Positions 54,920 through 64,000 of a DNA stretch of 64,000 bases are shown here, piece after piece (position 1 is the stretch's first letter; each line of letters opens with the position of its first letter). The translations under genes were made by a program, and so were the position numbers. This DNA comes from an uncultured Croceicoccus sp. Its GTDB lineage: Bacteria > Pseudomonadota > Alphaproteobacteria > Sphingomonadales > Sphingomonadaceae. The notes under the pieces are model-generated. The model had not been told where the DNA came from. It did no database searches and saw nothing but the letters and a program-made list of their open reading frames with translations. The stretch covers positions 124,001 to 188,000 of the forward strand of contig NZ_CANMCP010000003.1 of assembly GCF_947496385.1 (NCBI RefSeq), in the 5' to 3' direction.

Positions 54920-55165
54920 ATGGCCAAAGAAGAACTCCTCGAAATGCGTGGCACGGTCGTCGAACTGCTGCCCAATGCAATGTTCCGGGTGAAGCTTGAG
55001 AACGATCACGAGATTCTCGGCCACACCGCGGGCAAGATGCGCAAGAACCGGATTCGCGTTCTCGTCGGTGACGAGGTTCTCGTCGAACTGACGCCCTATG
55101 ACCTGACGAAGGGCCGCATCACCTATCGCTTCATGCCGGGTCGTGGCGGTCCGGGGCCGAGCTGA
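54920..55165 (+). CDS. infA: Translation initiation factor IF-1
   Basis: IF-1 binds the 30S A site during initiation. The 81-residue protein has the S1/OB fold with [39 protein letters not shown] and [15 protein letters not shown]. It is about nine residues longer than the usual 72, ending in a Gly/Pro-rich tail ([10 protein letters not shown]). The ATG at 54920 gives the conserved MAKEELLEM start; an upstream open frame lacks similarity. A purine-rich run (GGAAAGGAAGGG) lies 20-30 bases ahead. Confidence 0.96.
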   Translation: MAKEELLEMRGTVVELLPNAMFRVKLENDHEILGHTAGKMRKNRIRVLVGDEVLVELTPYDLTKGRITYRFMPGRGGPGPS

Positions 55166-55206
55166 ACCGCTCCGCGCGCACCTGTAACGTCTCCGCGCCT
55201 GAACCG

Positions 55207-55782
55207 ATGTCCGCGCCCGAACTGATCCTCGCCTCGGCCAGCCCGCGCCGGGCCGAACTGCTGTCGCGCCTGGGCCTCGCGCCGGCCCGCATCGCGCCCG
55301 CCGACATCGACGAAACGCCTCGCGATGGCGAGCTTCCCCGCGCCTATGCCCGCCGCATGGCCCGCGAAAAGGCCGAAGCCGTCCGCGACGATAGCGGTCA
55401 TGTCCTGGCCGGCGACACGGTCGTTGCGCTGGGCCGCCGCATCCTGCCCAAGGCGGAGGACGCGGATACCGCGCGCGCCTGTCTCACGCTCATGTCCGGA
55501 CGCCGGCACAGCGTGCTTTCCGCGATTGCCCTGCGCGCGCCGGACGGCACGATCCGCGAACGGTTGAGCGAGACCATCGTGCGTTTCAAGGTGCTCTCCC
55601 ACGAGGAGATCGCCGCCTATATCGCCAGCGGCGAATGGGACAGAAAGGCCGGCGGCTACGCGCTGCAGGGCATGGCCGAGGCGCTGGTCCAGTGGATCCG
55701 GGGCAGCCATTCGGGCGTGGTCGGCCTCCCCCTCTACGAAACGCGCGCATTGCTGAAATCCGCAGGCTTCGCCATTGGCTGA
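55207..55782 (+). CDS. maf: Maf family nucleotide pyrophosphatase
   Basis: Maf proteins hydrolyse non-canonical or modified nucleoside triphosphates, a house-cleaning role. The 191-residue protein has the SASPRRAELL signature, YARRMAREKAEAV, LAGDTVVALGRRILPK with its metal-binding aspartate, and AYIASGEWDRKAGGYALQG. It follows infA after 41 bases on the same strand and overlaps the ribonuclease gene by eight bases. The exact substrate subclass (YhdE- or YceF-like) is not read from sequence. Confidence 0.94.
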   Translation: MSAPELILASASPRRAELLSRLGLAPARIAPADIDETPRDGELPRAYARRMAREKAEAVRDDSGHVLAGDTVVALGRRILPKAEDADTARACLTLMSGRRHSVLSAIALRAPDGTIRERLSETIVRFKVLSHEEIAAYIASGEWDRKAGGYALQGMAEALVQWIRGSHSGVVGLPLYETRALLKSAGFAIG

Positions 55783-56749
55783 CTGGCGCGTCGAGGATGG
55801 CATCGCGGAGGAACGCGCGGCCTGTATCGAGAATGACGCCATTGTCGCTGCGCGCATCCGCTGGCCGGGCGAGCTGGCGGCGGGCGCGGTCGTCGCGGCC
55901 CGGCTGGTGGCGCGGCACACAGGCGCTGCGCGGGGGACGGCGCGGCTCGCCGACGGGACCGAGGTGCTGGTATCGCGCCTTCCCCGCGACGCGAGCGAGG
56001 GGGCCGAGATCACGCTCGACATCACGCGCGCCGCGATTGGCGAGCCGGGCCGCGTGAAACGCGCGCAGGCCCGCCCGACCGACGCCGCTTTGCGCAGCGC
56101 ACCGACATTGTTCGACATGCTGCGCGAAGAAGGGCACGATCCGGTGCGCGTGCGAAGCTTTCCCGGCGGCGAATGGGACGCGTTGATGGCCGAGGCGTTC
56201 GAGCGGCGCCTCGATTTCACCGGCGGCGCGATCGTCCTGTCTCCGACGCCCGCCATGACCTTGATCGACATCGACGGCACCCTGCCGCCGCGCGCGTTAT
56301 CGCTCGCCGCCGTGCCGGCCATCGCGGCGGCTCTGCGCCGATTCGACATGGGCGGATCGGTCGGCATCGACTTTCCCACGCTGCCGGACAAGGCGGACCG
56401 CCGCGCGGTCGATGACGCGCTGGCCCATGCCCTTGCCGGGTTCGCGCACGAACGCACGGCGATGAACGGCTTCGGCTTCGTACAGATCGTTTCGCGCAAC
56501 GGCGGCCCGTCGATCCTGCACCGCGTGGCCCATCGCCGCATGGCCGCCGCCGCGCGCCATTTGCTCCGCCGCGCCGAACGGGTCGCGGGGGCGGGCCCCA
56601 TCTTGATCACTGCCCATCCTGCGCTTGCCCCGCATCTGTCGGAGGAGCGAATCGCCGAGCTTTCCCGCCGGACGGGCCGCGCAACCCGGATCACGACCGA
56701 TCCTGCCCTTGCGCCCGAGGCCGGTTTCGCCCAAGCGGTGGAGGCATGA
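55775..56749 (+). CDS. Ribonuclease E/G family-like protein
   Basis: This 324-residue protein resembles the catalytic part of RNase E/G but is short. The most recognisable part is TPAMTLIDIDGTLPPRAL, matching the metal-binding DxD-type site of RNase E, and the segment GGSVGIDFPTLPDKADRRAV. Residues 100-140 correspond to the first half of the core. The N-terminal S1 domain is abbreviated. It starts with TTG at 55775, since no ATG or GTG fits, and overlaps maf by eight bases; its stop overlaps the yacG start. Maf-RNase-yacG order is common in this group. Confidence 0.82.
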   Translation: MADWRVEDGIAEERAACIENDAIVAARIRWPGELAAGAVVAARLVARHTGAARGTARLADGTEVLVSRLPRDASEGAEITLDITRAAIGEPGRVKRAQARPTDAALRSAPTLFDMLREEGHDPVRVRSFPGGEWDALMAEAFERRLDFTGGAIVLSPTPAMTLIDIDGTLPPRALSLAAVPAIAAALRRFDMGGSVGIDFPTLPDKADRRAVDDALAHALAGFAHERTAMNGFGFVQIVSRNGGPSILHRVAHRRMAAAARHLLRRAERVAGAGPILITAHPALAPHLSEERIAELSRRTGRATRITTDPALAPEAGFAQAVEA

Positions 56750-56919
56750 CCACCCTTCGCAAATGCCCGATCTGCGCCAAGCCGCGCCATGCGGACCATG
56801 CGCCCTTCTGTTCATCGCGCTGCCGGGACCGCGACCTCGCGAACTGGCTCGGCGATGGTTACGCCATTCCCGGCCCGCCAGCCGACGTGCCGGTGCACGA
56901 TCCCGACGAGGATGGTTAG
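56746..56919 (+). CDS. yacG: DNA gyrase inhibitor YacG (zinc-binding)
   Basis: YacG is a small zinc protein reported to inhibit DNA gyrase by binding GyrB. The 57-residue product has the four-cysteine zinc finger, CPIC at positions 7-10 and CSSRC at 22-26, followed by the conserved RDLANWLGDGYAIPG helix. Its ATG overlaps the ribonuclease stop (ATGA), indicating coupling. The acidic C-terminal tail ends with VHDPDEDG. It is short but unambiguous by motif and place. Confidence 0.95.
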   Translation: MTTLRKCPICAKPRHADHAPFCSSRCRDRDLANWLGDGYAIPGPPADVPVHDPDEDG

Positions 56920-57045
56920 AGCGCGCATAAAAAACCATGCGATTGGGGCTGGACACGCAGGCCAGCTTTGGCCATAGGCGGCGCTCCCGTCGCGGATGGT
57001 TCTTCGGACCGGTCGCGAACGCGGTGACGCTGTCACGACGGCGAT

Positions 57046-57121
57046 GCCCGAGTAGCTCAGTTGGTAGAGCATACGACTGAAAATCGTAGTGTCGGTGGTT
57101 CGATCCCGCCCTCGGGCACCA
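57046..57121 (+). tRNA. tRNA-Phe (anticodon GAA)
   Basis: The 76-nt cloverleaf has an acceptor stem GCCCGAG with CTCGGGC, a D arm GCTCAGTTGGTAGAGC, an anticodon loop CTGAAAA (anticodon GAA) with a 5-bp stem TACGA/TCGTA, a T arm around GGTTCGATC, discriminator A and an encoded CCA end. All stems are perfect. Confidence 0.98.
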
Positions 57122-57199
57122 TTTCCCGGTGTCTCCTTACCATCTTCAATTCCCGCAAATCGCGTTGACATGACCGCCCGCGCGCCGCATGGCCGCGGC

Positions 57200-57390
57200 A
57201 AGACGGTGCTGCGGACGTGAAAGCGTCCGGAGCTAAGAGGGAAGCCGGTGCGATGCCGGCGCTGTGCCCGCAACTGTATGCCGGGAGCCTGGAACCACAT
57301 GTCACTGGCCGCCTGCCTTTCGGGGCAGAACGCCGGGAAGGCGGTTCCCAAAGGCGATGATCGGCAAGCCAGGAAACCTGCCGTCGCGTC
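57200..57390 (+). ncRNA. Cobalamin riboswitch
   Basis: The characteristic B12-box elements are in order: AAGAGGGAAGCCGGTG (about 57235-57250), GCCGGCGCTGTGCCCGCAACTGT, CACTGG, the P6-type GGGAAGGCGG and the closing AGCCAGGAAACCTGCC at about 57367-57382. It lies on the plus strand upstream of a BtuF/C/D uptake operon, the expected target, so cobalamin should repress uptake when plentiful. About 310 bases separate the aptamer from btuF; the stretch contains a weak GGAAAA/TTTTCC hairpin (57424-57440) and a short ORF (57570-57704) but no other clear element. Confidence 0.93.
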
Positions 57391-57569
57391 GTTCGTCCGG
57401 GGCCGGGTTCAGCCATTGGGACAGGAAAAGCGTTTTTTCCGCAGAAGCGACAGCCAGGCCGGTTTTTCGGTGCCGGCGATTCGCCCATGGATCGCCGGCA
57501 TGGCCATATGTCGATGTCAGGCCATGCGGGTGCCGGAACCGTCGCATGGCGGGGATTTGAACGCTCGCC

Positions 57570-57704
57570 ATGCACCGCACCCCTCCCATCCGCACCGCGC
57601 GCCGCCATGTCGCCGCCCGCTTGCCCGCGGGCGCCTTTGCGGCAACCCACCGTGACCGCGTGACGGGGCGCACGGACTGCGCCAACATGCGGTATCGCCG
57701 ATGA
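57570..57704 (+). CDS. Possible short leader ORF overlapping btuF
   Basis: This is an ATG-started frame of 44 codons whose TGA overlaps the btuF ATG (ATGA). The product is Arg/Ala-rich (MHRTPPIRTARRHVAARL, then to DCANMRYRR) and matches no family I know. No clear ribosome-binding site is present. The exact overlap might couple translation of btuF; it could equally be chance in GC-rich sequence. Confidence 0.25.
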   Translation: MHRTPPIRTARRHVAARLPAGAFAATHRDRVTGRTDCANMRYRR

Positions 57705-58555
57705 TCGCGTTTCGCGCCATTTGCGCTTCGTTGCTGGCGGTGCCGCTGTTCGCCTGCGCCCCGGCGGAGCGGCACGCGCAAGCCCCGATGGCGCATGCGG
57801 AGGCGCCCCGGCGGATCGTCAGCCTCGATTATTGTGCCGATCAATATGTCCTGCGCTTTGCGGAGCGGGCCGACATACTCGCACTTTCGCCCGATGCCGG
57901 GGAACGGTTTTCCTATATGCGAGAAGAAGCCGCGGGCATTCCCACCGTGCGGCCGCGCACGGCGGACGTGCTGGCGCTGCGGCCCGATCTGGTCGTGCGG
58001 TCCTATGGCGGCGGGCCGGCGGTCGGGGCCTTCATGGAAACGGCCGGCGTGCCGGTGGTGCAGATCGGCTTTCCCGAAACGCTCGCCGATGTGCGGGAGG
58101 AGGTCGTGCGGATTGGCGGCGCCCTCGGCAACGGTAGAGAGGCCCGCGCCGTGGCCGCCGCGATGGACCGGCGGCTCGCGGCTGTGGCGGAGCAGGGCGG
58201 AGCGGACCGCGCCACGCTGTACATGACCCCGGCGGGCGTGACCGCGGGCGAAGGCACGCTGGTCCATGAAATGATGCGGGCCGCGGGGCTTTCGAATTTT
58301 CAGGATCGGCCCGGCTGGAACCCGATCCCGCTCGAGCGGCTCGCCTACGACCGGCCCGCTCTCATCGCGGCGGCGTTTTTCGAAAGCGCGACGAACCATG
58401 TCGACAGCTGGAGCGCGGCGCGCCACCCGGTCGCGCAGGCGCAATTGCGCGAATTGCCGGTCGTCCCGCTCGACGGGGCGTGGACGTCGTGCGGCGGATG
58501 GTTCCTGATCGACGCGGTCGAGGCGCTGGCCCGCGCCGAAAGGGCATCGCGATGA
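57701..58555 (+). CDS. btuF: Cobalamin ABC transporter substrate-binding protein
   Basis: BtuF binds vitamin B12 in the periplasm and delivers it to BtuCD. The 284-residue protein has an N-terminal export signal (about 1-22, with a possible lipobox FAC), then a TroA-like two-lobe fold: PRRIVSLDYCADQYVL at the start of lobe one and VRPRTADVLALRPDLVV. The C-terminal lobe contains GGWFLIDAVEAL. Fe-siderophore binding proteins look similar; the B12 riboswitch upstream decides for cobalamin. The stop overlaps the btuC start by a few bases. Confidence 0.88.
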   Translation: MIAFRAICASLLAVPLFACAPAERHAQAPMAHAEAPRRIVSLDYCADQYVLRFAERADILALSPDAGERFSYMREEAAGIPTVRPRTADVLALRPDLVVRSYGGGPAVGAFMETAGVPVVQIGFPETLADVREEVVRIGGALGNGREARAVAAAMDRRLAAVAEQGGADRATLYMTPAGVTAGEGTLVHEMMRAAGLSNFQDRPGWNPIPLERLAYDRPALIAAAFFESATNHVDSWSAARHPVAQAQLRELPVVPLDGAWTSCGGWFLIDAVEALARAERASR

Positions 58556-59529
58556 GCCGCGTTTCCGGCGTTCTCGCGCTCATGCTGGCGGGTGCGCTGC
58601 TGCTTTCGCTGCTGCTGGGCTCGGTGGACCTGCCGCTTTCGCGCGTTCTCGCAGCGCTTGCCGGGGAAGGTCCGGCGGGCGACAGGCTGGTGGTGTGGCA
58701 GATCCGGCTGCCGCGCGCGCTGGCCGCCGCGATGGTCGGTGCGGCGCTCGGCATGAGCGGCGCCGCGCTGCAGGGTCTGTTGCGCAATCCGCTGGCCGAG
58801 CCGGGCATTCTCGGCGTGTCGGCGACGGCGGCGCTTTTTGCGACCTTCGTGCTGTATTTCGGGCTGGCGACGGCGGGGCCGCTCGTGCTGCCGCTCGCGG
58901 CGGTGGGCGGGGCGCTGCTCGCGACGATGGTCGTGGCGGCGGCGGCAATCGTCACGCGTTCGGTCGTGACGCTCATCCTCATCGGGGTCGGATTGTCCAG
59001 CTTTTCGGCGGCGGTCATGGCATTGTTGATGAATCTCGCGCCCAATCCGTTCAGCCTTGCCGACATGGTGAACTGGATGCTGGGCACGGTCGACAACCGC
59101 AGCCTTGCCGACCTTGCGTTTGCCGCGCCGTTCATGGCTCTCGGTGCGGCCATATTGATGGTGTCGCGGCGGGGTCTGGCCGCGCTTGCCTTGGGCGACG
59201 AGGCGGCAGAGGGGCTCGGTCTCGACCTCGGGCGGCAACGTCTCTGCGTGATTCTGGGCGCGGGGCTGGCCACCGGGGCGGCGGTGGCGCTGGCGGGGGC
59301 GATCGGGTTCGTGGGGATCGTGGCGCCGCATCTCGTGCGGCCGTTCCTGCGCTATGATCCGGCGCGATTGCTCGTGCCCTCGGCGCTGCTCGGCGCGGTG
59401 ATGCTGGTGATTGCGGATATTGGCGTGCGCGTGCTTCCCACCGATGCGGAGCTGAAGCTGGGCGTGGTCGCCTCGCTCTTTGGCGCGCCGGTGTTCGTGT
59501 GGATCGCGGCGCGCAGGCGGCTGGCATGA
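58552..59529 (+). CDS. btuC: Cobalamin ABC transporter permease
   Basis: BtuC is the membrane permease of the vitamin B12 importer (FecCD/BtuC family). The 325-residue protein has about ten helices. Conserved parts are RLPRALAAAMVGAALGMSGAALQGLLRNPLAEPGILG (read as consecutive short motifs) and the coupling-helix region ending PHLVRPFLRYD, which contacts the ATPase. It overlaps btuF and btuD by four bases each. A siderophore permease would look alike; the riboswitch and neighbours favour cobalamin. Confidence 0.9.
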   Translation: MSRVSGVLALMLAGALLLSLLLGSVDLPLSRVLAALAGEGPAGDRLVVWQIRLPRALAAAMVGAALGMSGAALQGLLRNPLAEPGILGVSATAALFATFVLYFGLATAGPLVLPLAAVGGALLATMVVAAAAIVTRSVVTLILIGVGLSSFSAAVMALLMNLAPNPFSLADMVNWMLGTVDNRSLADLAFAAPFMALGAAILMVSRRGLAALALGDEAAEGLGLDLGRQRLCVILGAGLATGAAVALAGAIGFVGIVAPHLVRPFLRYDPARLLVPSALLGAVMLVIADIGVRVLPTDAELKLGVVASLFGAPVFVWIAARRRLA

Positions 59530-60302
59530 CGCTCCTTCGGGCAGATGGGCTGCGCTACCTTGCGGGCGACAGGCCGCTGGTGAAGGATGCGAGCTTCGCA
59601 TTGGAGCCCGGCACGCTCAGCGTGCTGATCGGGCCGAACGGTTCGGGAAAATCGACGCTGCTGCGCCTCGCGCTCGGCCTGCTCAAGCCAGATGGCGGGG
59701 AAGCGACGATCGGCGGCACGCCGGTCGCGACGCTGTCGCCGATGGCGCGGGCGCGCCGCATCGCCTATCTCCCGCAGGCCCGACCGCTGGTCTGGCCGCA
59801 GCCTGTAGGCGATATCGTGGCACTGGGCCGGTTCGCCTATGGCGCGGCGCCGGGGCGCTTGTCGCAAGAGGACCGCGCCGCGGTGGCGCGTGCGCTCGCC
59901 GCCTTCCATCTCCAAGGGTTCGAGGAGCGCGCCGCCGACACGCTTTCGGGTGGGGAGCTGGCGCGTGCCCACCTCGCCCGTGCGCTGGCGGCGGAAACCC
60001 CGCTCATCGTCGCGGACGAACCTGTCGCCGCGCTCGACCCCCGGCATCAGCATCAGACGATGCAGCTGTTCCGCGACATGGCGCGCGCGGGGCGGGCGGT
60101 GCTCACCGTGGTGCACGATCTCGACCTTGCGCTGCGCTATGCCGACCGGCTGCTGTGGATGAGCGAGGGATGCCTCGTCGCCGATGGCAGCCCGCACGCC
60201 ACGGTTTCGGCCAGCCGCCTGCGCGAGGTTTTCCGCATCGACGCCGCGGTCGTGGAAGCGGGGGATCGCACGCTGCGGCTCGACATCGCGGGACCATCGT
60301 GA
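59526..60302 (+). CDS. btuD: Cobalamin ABC transporter ATP-binding protein
   Basis: BtuD supplies energy for BtuC. The 258-residue protein has the Walker A GPNGSGKST (about 37-45), the Q-loop YLPQARPL, the signature motif LSGGELARAHLARAL, Walker B LIVADEPVAALD and the switch His (VVHDLD). It ends the btuFCD unit; its ATG at 59526 overlaps the permease stop. Length and motifs are normal for FecE/BtuD-type ATPases. Confidence 0.92.
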   Translation: MTLLRADGLRYLAGDRPLVKDASFALEPGTLSVLIGPNGSGKSTLLRLALGLLKPDGGEATIGGTPVATLSPMARARRIAYLPQARPLVWPQPVGDIVALGRFAYGAAPGRLSQEDRAAVARALAAFHLQGFEERAADTLSGGELARAHLARALAAETPLIVADEPVAALDPRHQHQTMQLFRDMARAGRAVLTVVHDLDLALRYADRLLWMSEGCLVADGSPHATVSASRLREVFRIDAAVVEAGDRTLRLDIAGPS

Positions 60303-60360
60303 TCCGCCGTCGCGGCGATCTTTCCTTGGCCTCGGCGGCCGCGATCCCTATTCGCCGTGC

Positions 60361-61086
60361 ATGGACACGATAATTTCCGGTCGCCCGAACAATTTCTGCG
60401 CGGCATGCTCGGTGCGCAACCGGGCGATCTGCGCCGATCTCGACGATGAGGAGATCCGTCTGCTCAACACCATCGGGCGGCAGCGCACGCTCGCTGTGGG
60501 AGAGGCGCTGTTGTGGGAAGGCGACGATGCGGTCCTCGTCGCGAACGTGATCGATGGCGTGCTGAAACTGTCGACGCAGACGGCGGAGGGCAAGGAGCAG
60601 ATTCTCGGCCTTGCCTATGCGTCCGATTTCCTGGGCCGGCCATTCGGGCAGAGCACGCCCTATGACGTGGAGGCGCTCACCCCCGTGCAGGTCTGCGTGT
60701 TTCAGCGCGCGAATTTCGACCGTTTCGCGCGGGACCATCCCCGGCTGGAGCACAGGCTGCTCGAACGCACGCTGACCGAGCTTGACCGCACACGCCGCTG
60801 GATGATGCTGCTGGGCCGCATGAACGCGGAGCAGAAGCTGGCGAGCTTTTTGATCGAGACGGCAGAGCGGATTGCGCCCGAACCCGGCGACGATGCGCCC
60901 GGCGCGGAGCCTGTCACCATCGCGCTTCCCCTCTCCCGGCAACAGATCGCCGACGTGCTCGGCCTCACCATCGAGACGGTCAGCCGCCAGTTCACCCGCA
61001 TGAAGAACGAAGGTTTGATCGCCATTCCCTCCCGGCGCGAAATCGCGATCCTCGACCGGGAGGCGCTCGCCATCCGCGCGGGATAG
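60361..61086 (+). CDS. FnrL/FixK-type Crp/Fnr regulator with iron-sulfur cysteines
   Basis: This 241-residue regulator has an N-terminal cysteine motif, [12 protein letters not shown] (C13, C16, C24), and a central cysteine C112 (VQVCVFQR), the set that binds the oxygen-labile 4Fe-4S cluster in FNR/FnrL. The beta-roll is followed by a helix-turn-helix ([24 protein letters not shown]) that resembles FNR recognition helices. It probably controls microaerobic genes; the bd oxidase in this window is a plausible target, though I find no TTGAT-N4-ATCAA box at it. It follows btuD by 58 bases. Confidence 0.92.
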   Translation: MDTIISGRPNNFCAACSVRNRAICADLDDEEIRLLNTIGRQRTLAVGEALLWEGDDAVLVANVIDGVLKLSTQTAEGKEQILGLAYASDFLGRPFGQSTPYDVEALTPVQVCVFQRANFDRFARDHPRLEHRLLERTLTELDRTRRWMMLLGRMNAEQKLASFLIETAERIAPEPGDDAPGAEPVTIALPLSRQQIADVLGLTIETVSRQFTRMKNEGLIAIPSRREIAILDREALAIRAG

Positions 61087-61151
61087 GACCGCATCCCGCC
61101 AATCCGCCCCCTTCAACGACACGACGCCGTTCAACTCACGAGGTTTTCACC

Positions 61152-64000
61152 ATGGCCCAATGGCAATTCTGGATCGACCGGGGCGGCACGTTCACGGATA
61201 TCGTCGCGCGCGATCCCAATGGCGCGCTGCACACGACAAAGGTGCTGAGCGACAATCCGGAGCATTATCGCGACGCAGCCACGGCCGGCATTCGCAAGAT
61301 CCTCGGCCTCCCCTTCGATGCCGCATTGCCGGTCGAGCGAATCGCGGCCGTGCGCATGGGTACGACGGTGGCGACCAATGCCCTGCTCGAACGCAAGGGC
61401 GCGCGCACGCTGCTTATCCTCGACGAAGGGTTCGGCGACCTCCTGCGCATCGGGCATCAGGCGCGGCCCGACCTCTTCGCGCTGGCCATCGAAAAACCCG
61501 CCCCGCTTTACGAAGCGGTGGAGGAGGTGGCGGGCCGCGTCGATGCCGATGGCGCGGCGCTCTCCCGGCTTGACGAGGACGCCTTGCGGCAAAGGCTCGC
61601 CCATCACCGGGCAGAGGGGCTGGAGGCGGTGGCCATCGTGCTCGCCCATGCGTGGAAATATCCCGAAACCGAACGCCGCATCGCCGCGCTCGCCGCGGAA
61701 GCAGGCTTTGCGCAGGTGTCGGCGAGCCATGCGGTATCCGCGCTGATCGGACTGGTCGCGCGGGGACAGACCAGCGTGGTCGATGCGTATCTGTCGCCCG
61801 TGCTGCGCGATTACGTGGGCCGGGTGGAGAGCGAGCTTGGCGATACGCCGCTCGCCTTCATGCGGTCGGACGGGGGGACGGCGGCCGCGGCGGATTTTCA
61901 GGGCAAGGATGCGATCCTCTCCGGCCCGGCGGGCGGGGTCGTGGGCGCGGCCCGCACCGCCGCCGCCATTGGCGAGGACCGCATCATCGGCTTCGACATG
62001 GGCGGCACATCGACCGACGTTGCGCTTTACGCCGGCGAATTCGAGCGCGCCTACGATACCGAGATCGCGGGCGTCGCGATGCGCGTGCCGATGATGGACA
62101 TCGAAACCATCGCGGCGGGCGGCGGCTCCATCCTAGCTTATGACGGGGCGCGCTTTACCGTGGGGCCGGACAGCGCGGGCGCGAACCCCGGCCCGGCCTG
62201 CTATCGCCGGGGCGGTCCGCTCACCATCACCGATGCCAATGCGATGTGCGGCAAGTTGCGGCCCGAATATTTCCCGGCGATCTTCGGCCCCGACGGCGAC
62301 GAACCGCTCGACATTGCTGCCGCAGCCGCAAAGTTCGAGGCTTTGCGTGACGACATCGCCGATGGCCGCAGCGCGCACGAGGTCGCCGAGGGGTTCCTGC
62401 GCATCGCGGCGGCCAACATGGCGGCCACGATCAAGCGGGTTGCGCTCGAACGCGGGCACGATGCCACCGAATTCACCATGAACTGTTTTGGCGGCGCGGG
62501 CGGGCAGCACGCCTGCATGGTGGCGGACGCACTGGGTATGGAGCGCATCTTGATCCACCCGTTCGCGGGCGTTCTGTCCGCCTATGGCATCGGGCTGGCC
62601 GATCGGACGGCGGCGCGCGAAACCACGCTCGAAATCCCGTTCTCGGACGACAGGCGCGGCGAGATCGACGCCGCCGCCGACCGGCTGGAGCATGATATCC
62701 GCGGCGAGCTGGGCCATGACGCTGCGGTGACGGTCACGCGCACGCTGCGCCTCCGATACGAGGGCAGCGATACCGGCCTGCCCGTGGCGATGGCGGGTCG
62801 CGATGCGATGCAGGCAGAGTTCGAAAGGCTGCACCGTGCGCGCTTCGGTTTCTGCACCCCCGAACGCACGATCGTCGCCGCCGACCTCATGGTGGAGGGC
62901 AAAATGCCCGGCCCCGACCTGCCCCGCCCGGCACAGGCGCCGAGTGAAACGGGCACGGAATCGCACCGGCCCGAACCGGTGGACGCGGTCGAGATTTTCA
63001 CCGATGGCGCCATGCACCGCGCATCGGTCCACGACCGCGATCACCTCACCCCCGGCCACCGCATGACGGGGCCGGCGCTGATCCGCGAAAGCACGTCCAC
63101 CACCATGGTCGAACCCGGCTGGCAGGCCGATGTGCTGCCCGGCGGCGAGATCTTGATGACGCGCGCCGTGCCGGTGGAGCGCGCGCGGCCCCGCACCGAC
63201 CGGGCCGATCCGGTCATGCTGGAACTGTTCAACAACCTGTTCACCAGCGTGCCGGAACAGATGGGCGCGGTCCTGCGCAACACCTCGACCAGCGTGAATA
63301 TCAAGGAACGGCTCGATTTCTCCTGCGCCCTGTTCGATGCGACCGGCGCGCTCATCGCCAATGCGCCGCATGTGCCGGTGCATCTGGGCGCGATGGGGGA
63401 AAGCGTGCGGAGCGTGCTGCGCGCGCGGGGCGACGATCTTTGCCCCGGCGACAGCATCGTGCTCAACGATCCGTTCAATGGCGGCACCCATCTTCCCGAC
63501 GTGACCGTGGTGACGCCGGTGTTCGATGGGGATGGGACGACGCTGCGGTGCTTTGTCGCCAATCGCGGGCACCATGCCGATATTGGCGGAACGACGCCCG
63601 GATCCACCCCGGCCGATTCCGCCCGCATCGCCGAGGAAGGCGTGCTGATCGACAATTTCCTGATCGTGCGGGGCGATGAATTTCGCGAGGATGCGTTCCG
63701 CGACCTGCTCTGCGGGGCGGAGTGGCCGGCACGCGATCCCGATACCAATATCGCCGACATCCGCGCGCAGCTCGCCGCCAATAATGCAGGCGTCGGCGAG
63801 ATTGCGGCCCTTGCCGAACGCTATGGCTGGGACGTGCTCTCCGCCTATATGGGCTTCGCGATCGCCAATGGGGAGGAGCATATCCGCCGCGTGATCGCCG
63901 GGCTCGACGGCGGACGTTTCGAATATGTGATGGACGATGGCGCGAAGCTGTGCGTCTCGGTCGAGATCGATGCCGAAACGCGGGGCGCCCGCGTGGATTT
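61152..64000 (+). CDS. 5-oxoprolinase/hydantoinase (HyuA-HyuB fusion), partial at the window end
   Basis: The reading frame is open from the ATG at 61152 to the end of the window, about 949 codons, without a stop; the family is about 1200 residues, so the 3' end is missing. The N-terminal HyuA domain has the ATP-binding [10 protein letters not shown] and [13 protein letters not shown]. The HyuB domain begins near residue 690 ([24 protein letters not shown], read in parts; [31 protein letters not shown]). Known members open 5-oxoproline to glutamate with ATP or cleave hydantoins and related lactams. The single-chain form suggests 5-oxoprolinase. It lies 65 bases after the FnrL gene. Confidence 0.93.
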   Translation, partial: MAQWQFWIDRGGTFTDIVARDPNGALHTTKVLSDNPEHYRDAATAGIRKILGLPFDAALPVERIAAVRMGTTVATNALLERKGARTLLILDEGFGDLLRIGHQARPDLFALAIEKPAPLYEAVEEVAGRVDADGAALSRLDEDALRQRLAHHRAEGLEAVAIVLAHAWKYPETERRIAALAAEAGFAQVSASHAVSALIGLVARGQTSVVDAYLSPVLRDYVGRVESELGDTPLAFMRSDGGTAAAADFQGKDAILSGPAGGVVGAARTAAAIGEDRIIGFDMGGTSTDVALYAGEFERAYDTEIAGVAMRVPMMDIETIAAGGGSILAYDGARFTVGPDSAGANPGPACYRRGGPLTITDANAMCGKLRPEYFPAIFGPDGDEPLDIAAAAAKFEALRDDIADGRSAHEVAEGFLRIAAANMAATIKRVALERGHDATEFTMNCFGGAGGQHACMVADALGMERILIHPFAGVLSAYGIGLADRTAARETTLEIPFSDDRRGEIDAAADRLEHDIRGELGHDAAVTVTRTLRLRYEGSDTGLPVAMAGRDAMQAEFERLHRARFGFCTPERTIVAADLMVEGKMPGPDLPRPAQAPSETGTESHRPEPVDAVEIFTDGAMHRASVHDRDHLTPGHRMTGPALIRESTSTTMVEPGWQADVLPGGEILMTRAVPVERARPRTDRADPVMLELFNNLFTSVPEQMGAVLRNTSTSVNIKERLDFSCALFDATGALIANAPHVPVHLGAMGESVRSVLRARGDDLCPGDSIVLNDPFNGGTHLPDVTVVTPVFDGDGTTLRCFVANRGHHADIGGTTPGSTPADSARIAEEGVLIDNFLIVRGDEFREDAFRDLLCGAEWPARDPDTNIADIRAQLAANNAGVGEIAALAERYGWDVLSAYMGFAIANGEEHIRRVIAGLDGGRFEYVMDDGAKLCVSVEIDAETRGARVD

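Noticed and set aside
62133-63881. A 582-codon minus-strand frame at the window end
   Set aside because: The plus strand carries a continuous 5-oxoprolinase frame with all HyuA and HyuB motifs.

Overview
The window is a GC-rich chromosomal segment of an alphaproteobacterium. Gene content points to the Sphingomonadales, most likely an Erythrobacteraceae-type marine bacterium: NDUFA12, DUF2155 and DUF192 lipoproteins, a TamA/TamB pair, large TonB-dependent receptors with a sphingomonad-style plug, a FnrL-like regulator, and the secE-nusG-rplK-rplA block near a Trp tRNA. The family assignment is inference. I see no rRNA, insertion sequence, integrase or CRISPR array. Most of the window is ordinary core genome, tightly packed, with many 1-4 base stop/start overlaps.

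Layout. 0-3 kb: DUF1761 membrane protein, rimO, a CinA-type MoaB-like protein and a small membrane protein. 3.1-5.2 kb: secE-nusG-rplK-rplA on the minus strand, closed by a strong intrinsic terminator. 5.5-7.0 kb: AGCS amino-acid:Na+ symporter. 7.04-7.85 kb: a gene-poor stretch with two coding-like fragments beside tRNA-Trp(CCA), perhaps the scar of a lost element. 8-11 kb: aat, a DUF2155 lipoprotein, NDUFA12, a DUF192 lipoprotein and recX. 11-17.8 kb: fatty-acyl-AMP ligase, DUF389 protein, CPA-type antiporter, GH15 hydrolase, entericidin-like lipoprotein. 18-20.4 kb: telA, xpaC-like gene and a PHA-system protein behind a recognisable promoter.

20.4-26.4 kb is the most distinctive locus. It is a minus-strand operon with a GT4 glycosyltransferase fused to an alpha/alpha-toroid domain, a GH130 phosphorylase or glycosidase, a GDP-mannose pyrophosphorylase, a short phosphomannose isomerase and a DUF2721 protein. 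If the GH130 is a phosphorylase, its product (Man-1-P) is the substrate of the next enzyme, giving a closed mannoside build-and-recycle loop.

26.6-34.6 kb: TonB, a type-I-secreted serralysin with its own terminator, a cyanide-insensitive-type bd oxidase (cydA-cydB-DUF2474), and a divergent kynurenine formamidase-like hydrolase plus kynureninase. The divergent spacer holds a 9-bp inverted repeat. 34.6-43.7 kb: MTA phosphorylase, a small lipoprotein, tamB, tamA and a YihY-family protein. 43.6-47.5 kb: valine catabolism operon (isobutyryl-CoA dehydrogenase, HIBYL-CoA hydrolase, enoyl-CoA hydratase, 3-hydroxyisobutyrate dehydrogenase) without mmsA. 47.6-52.2 kb: lipoprotein, Crp/Fnr regulator, flavin reductase, folE, uvrC. 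52.2-54.7 kb: TonB-dependent receptor. 54.9-56.9 kb: infA, maf, RNase E/G-like gene and yacG. 57.0-60.3 kb: tRNA-Phe(GAA), a cobalamin riboswitch and a btuF-btuC-btuD uptake operon. 60.4-64 kb: FnrL-like regulator and a 5-oxoprolinase/hydantoinase that runs off the window end.
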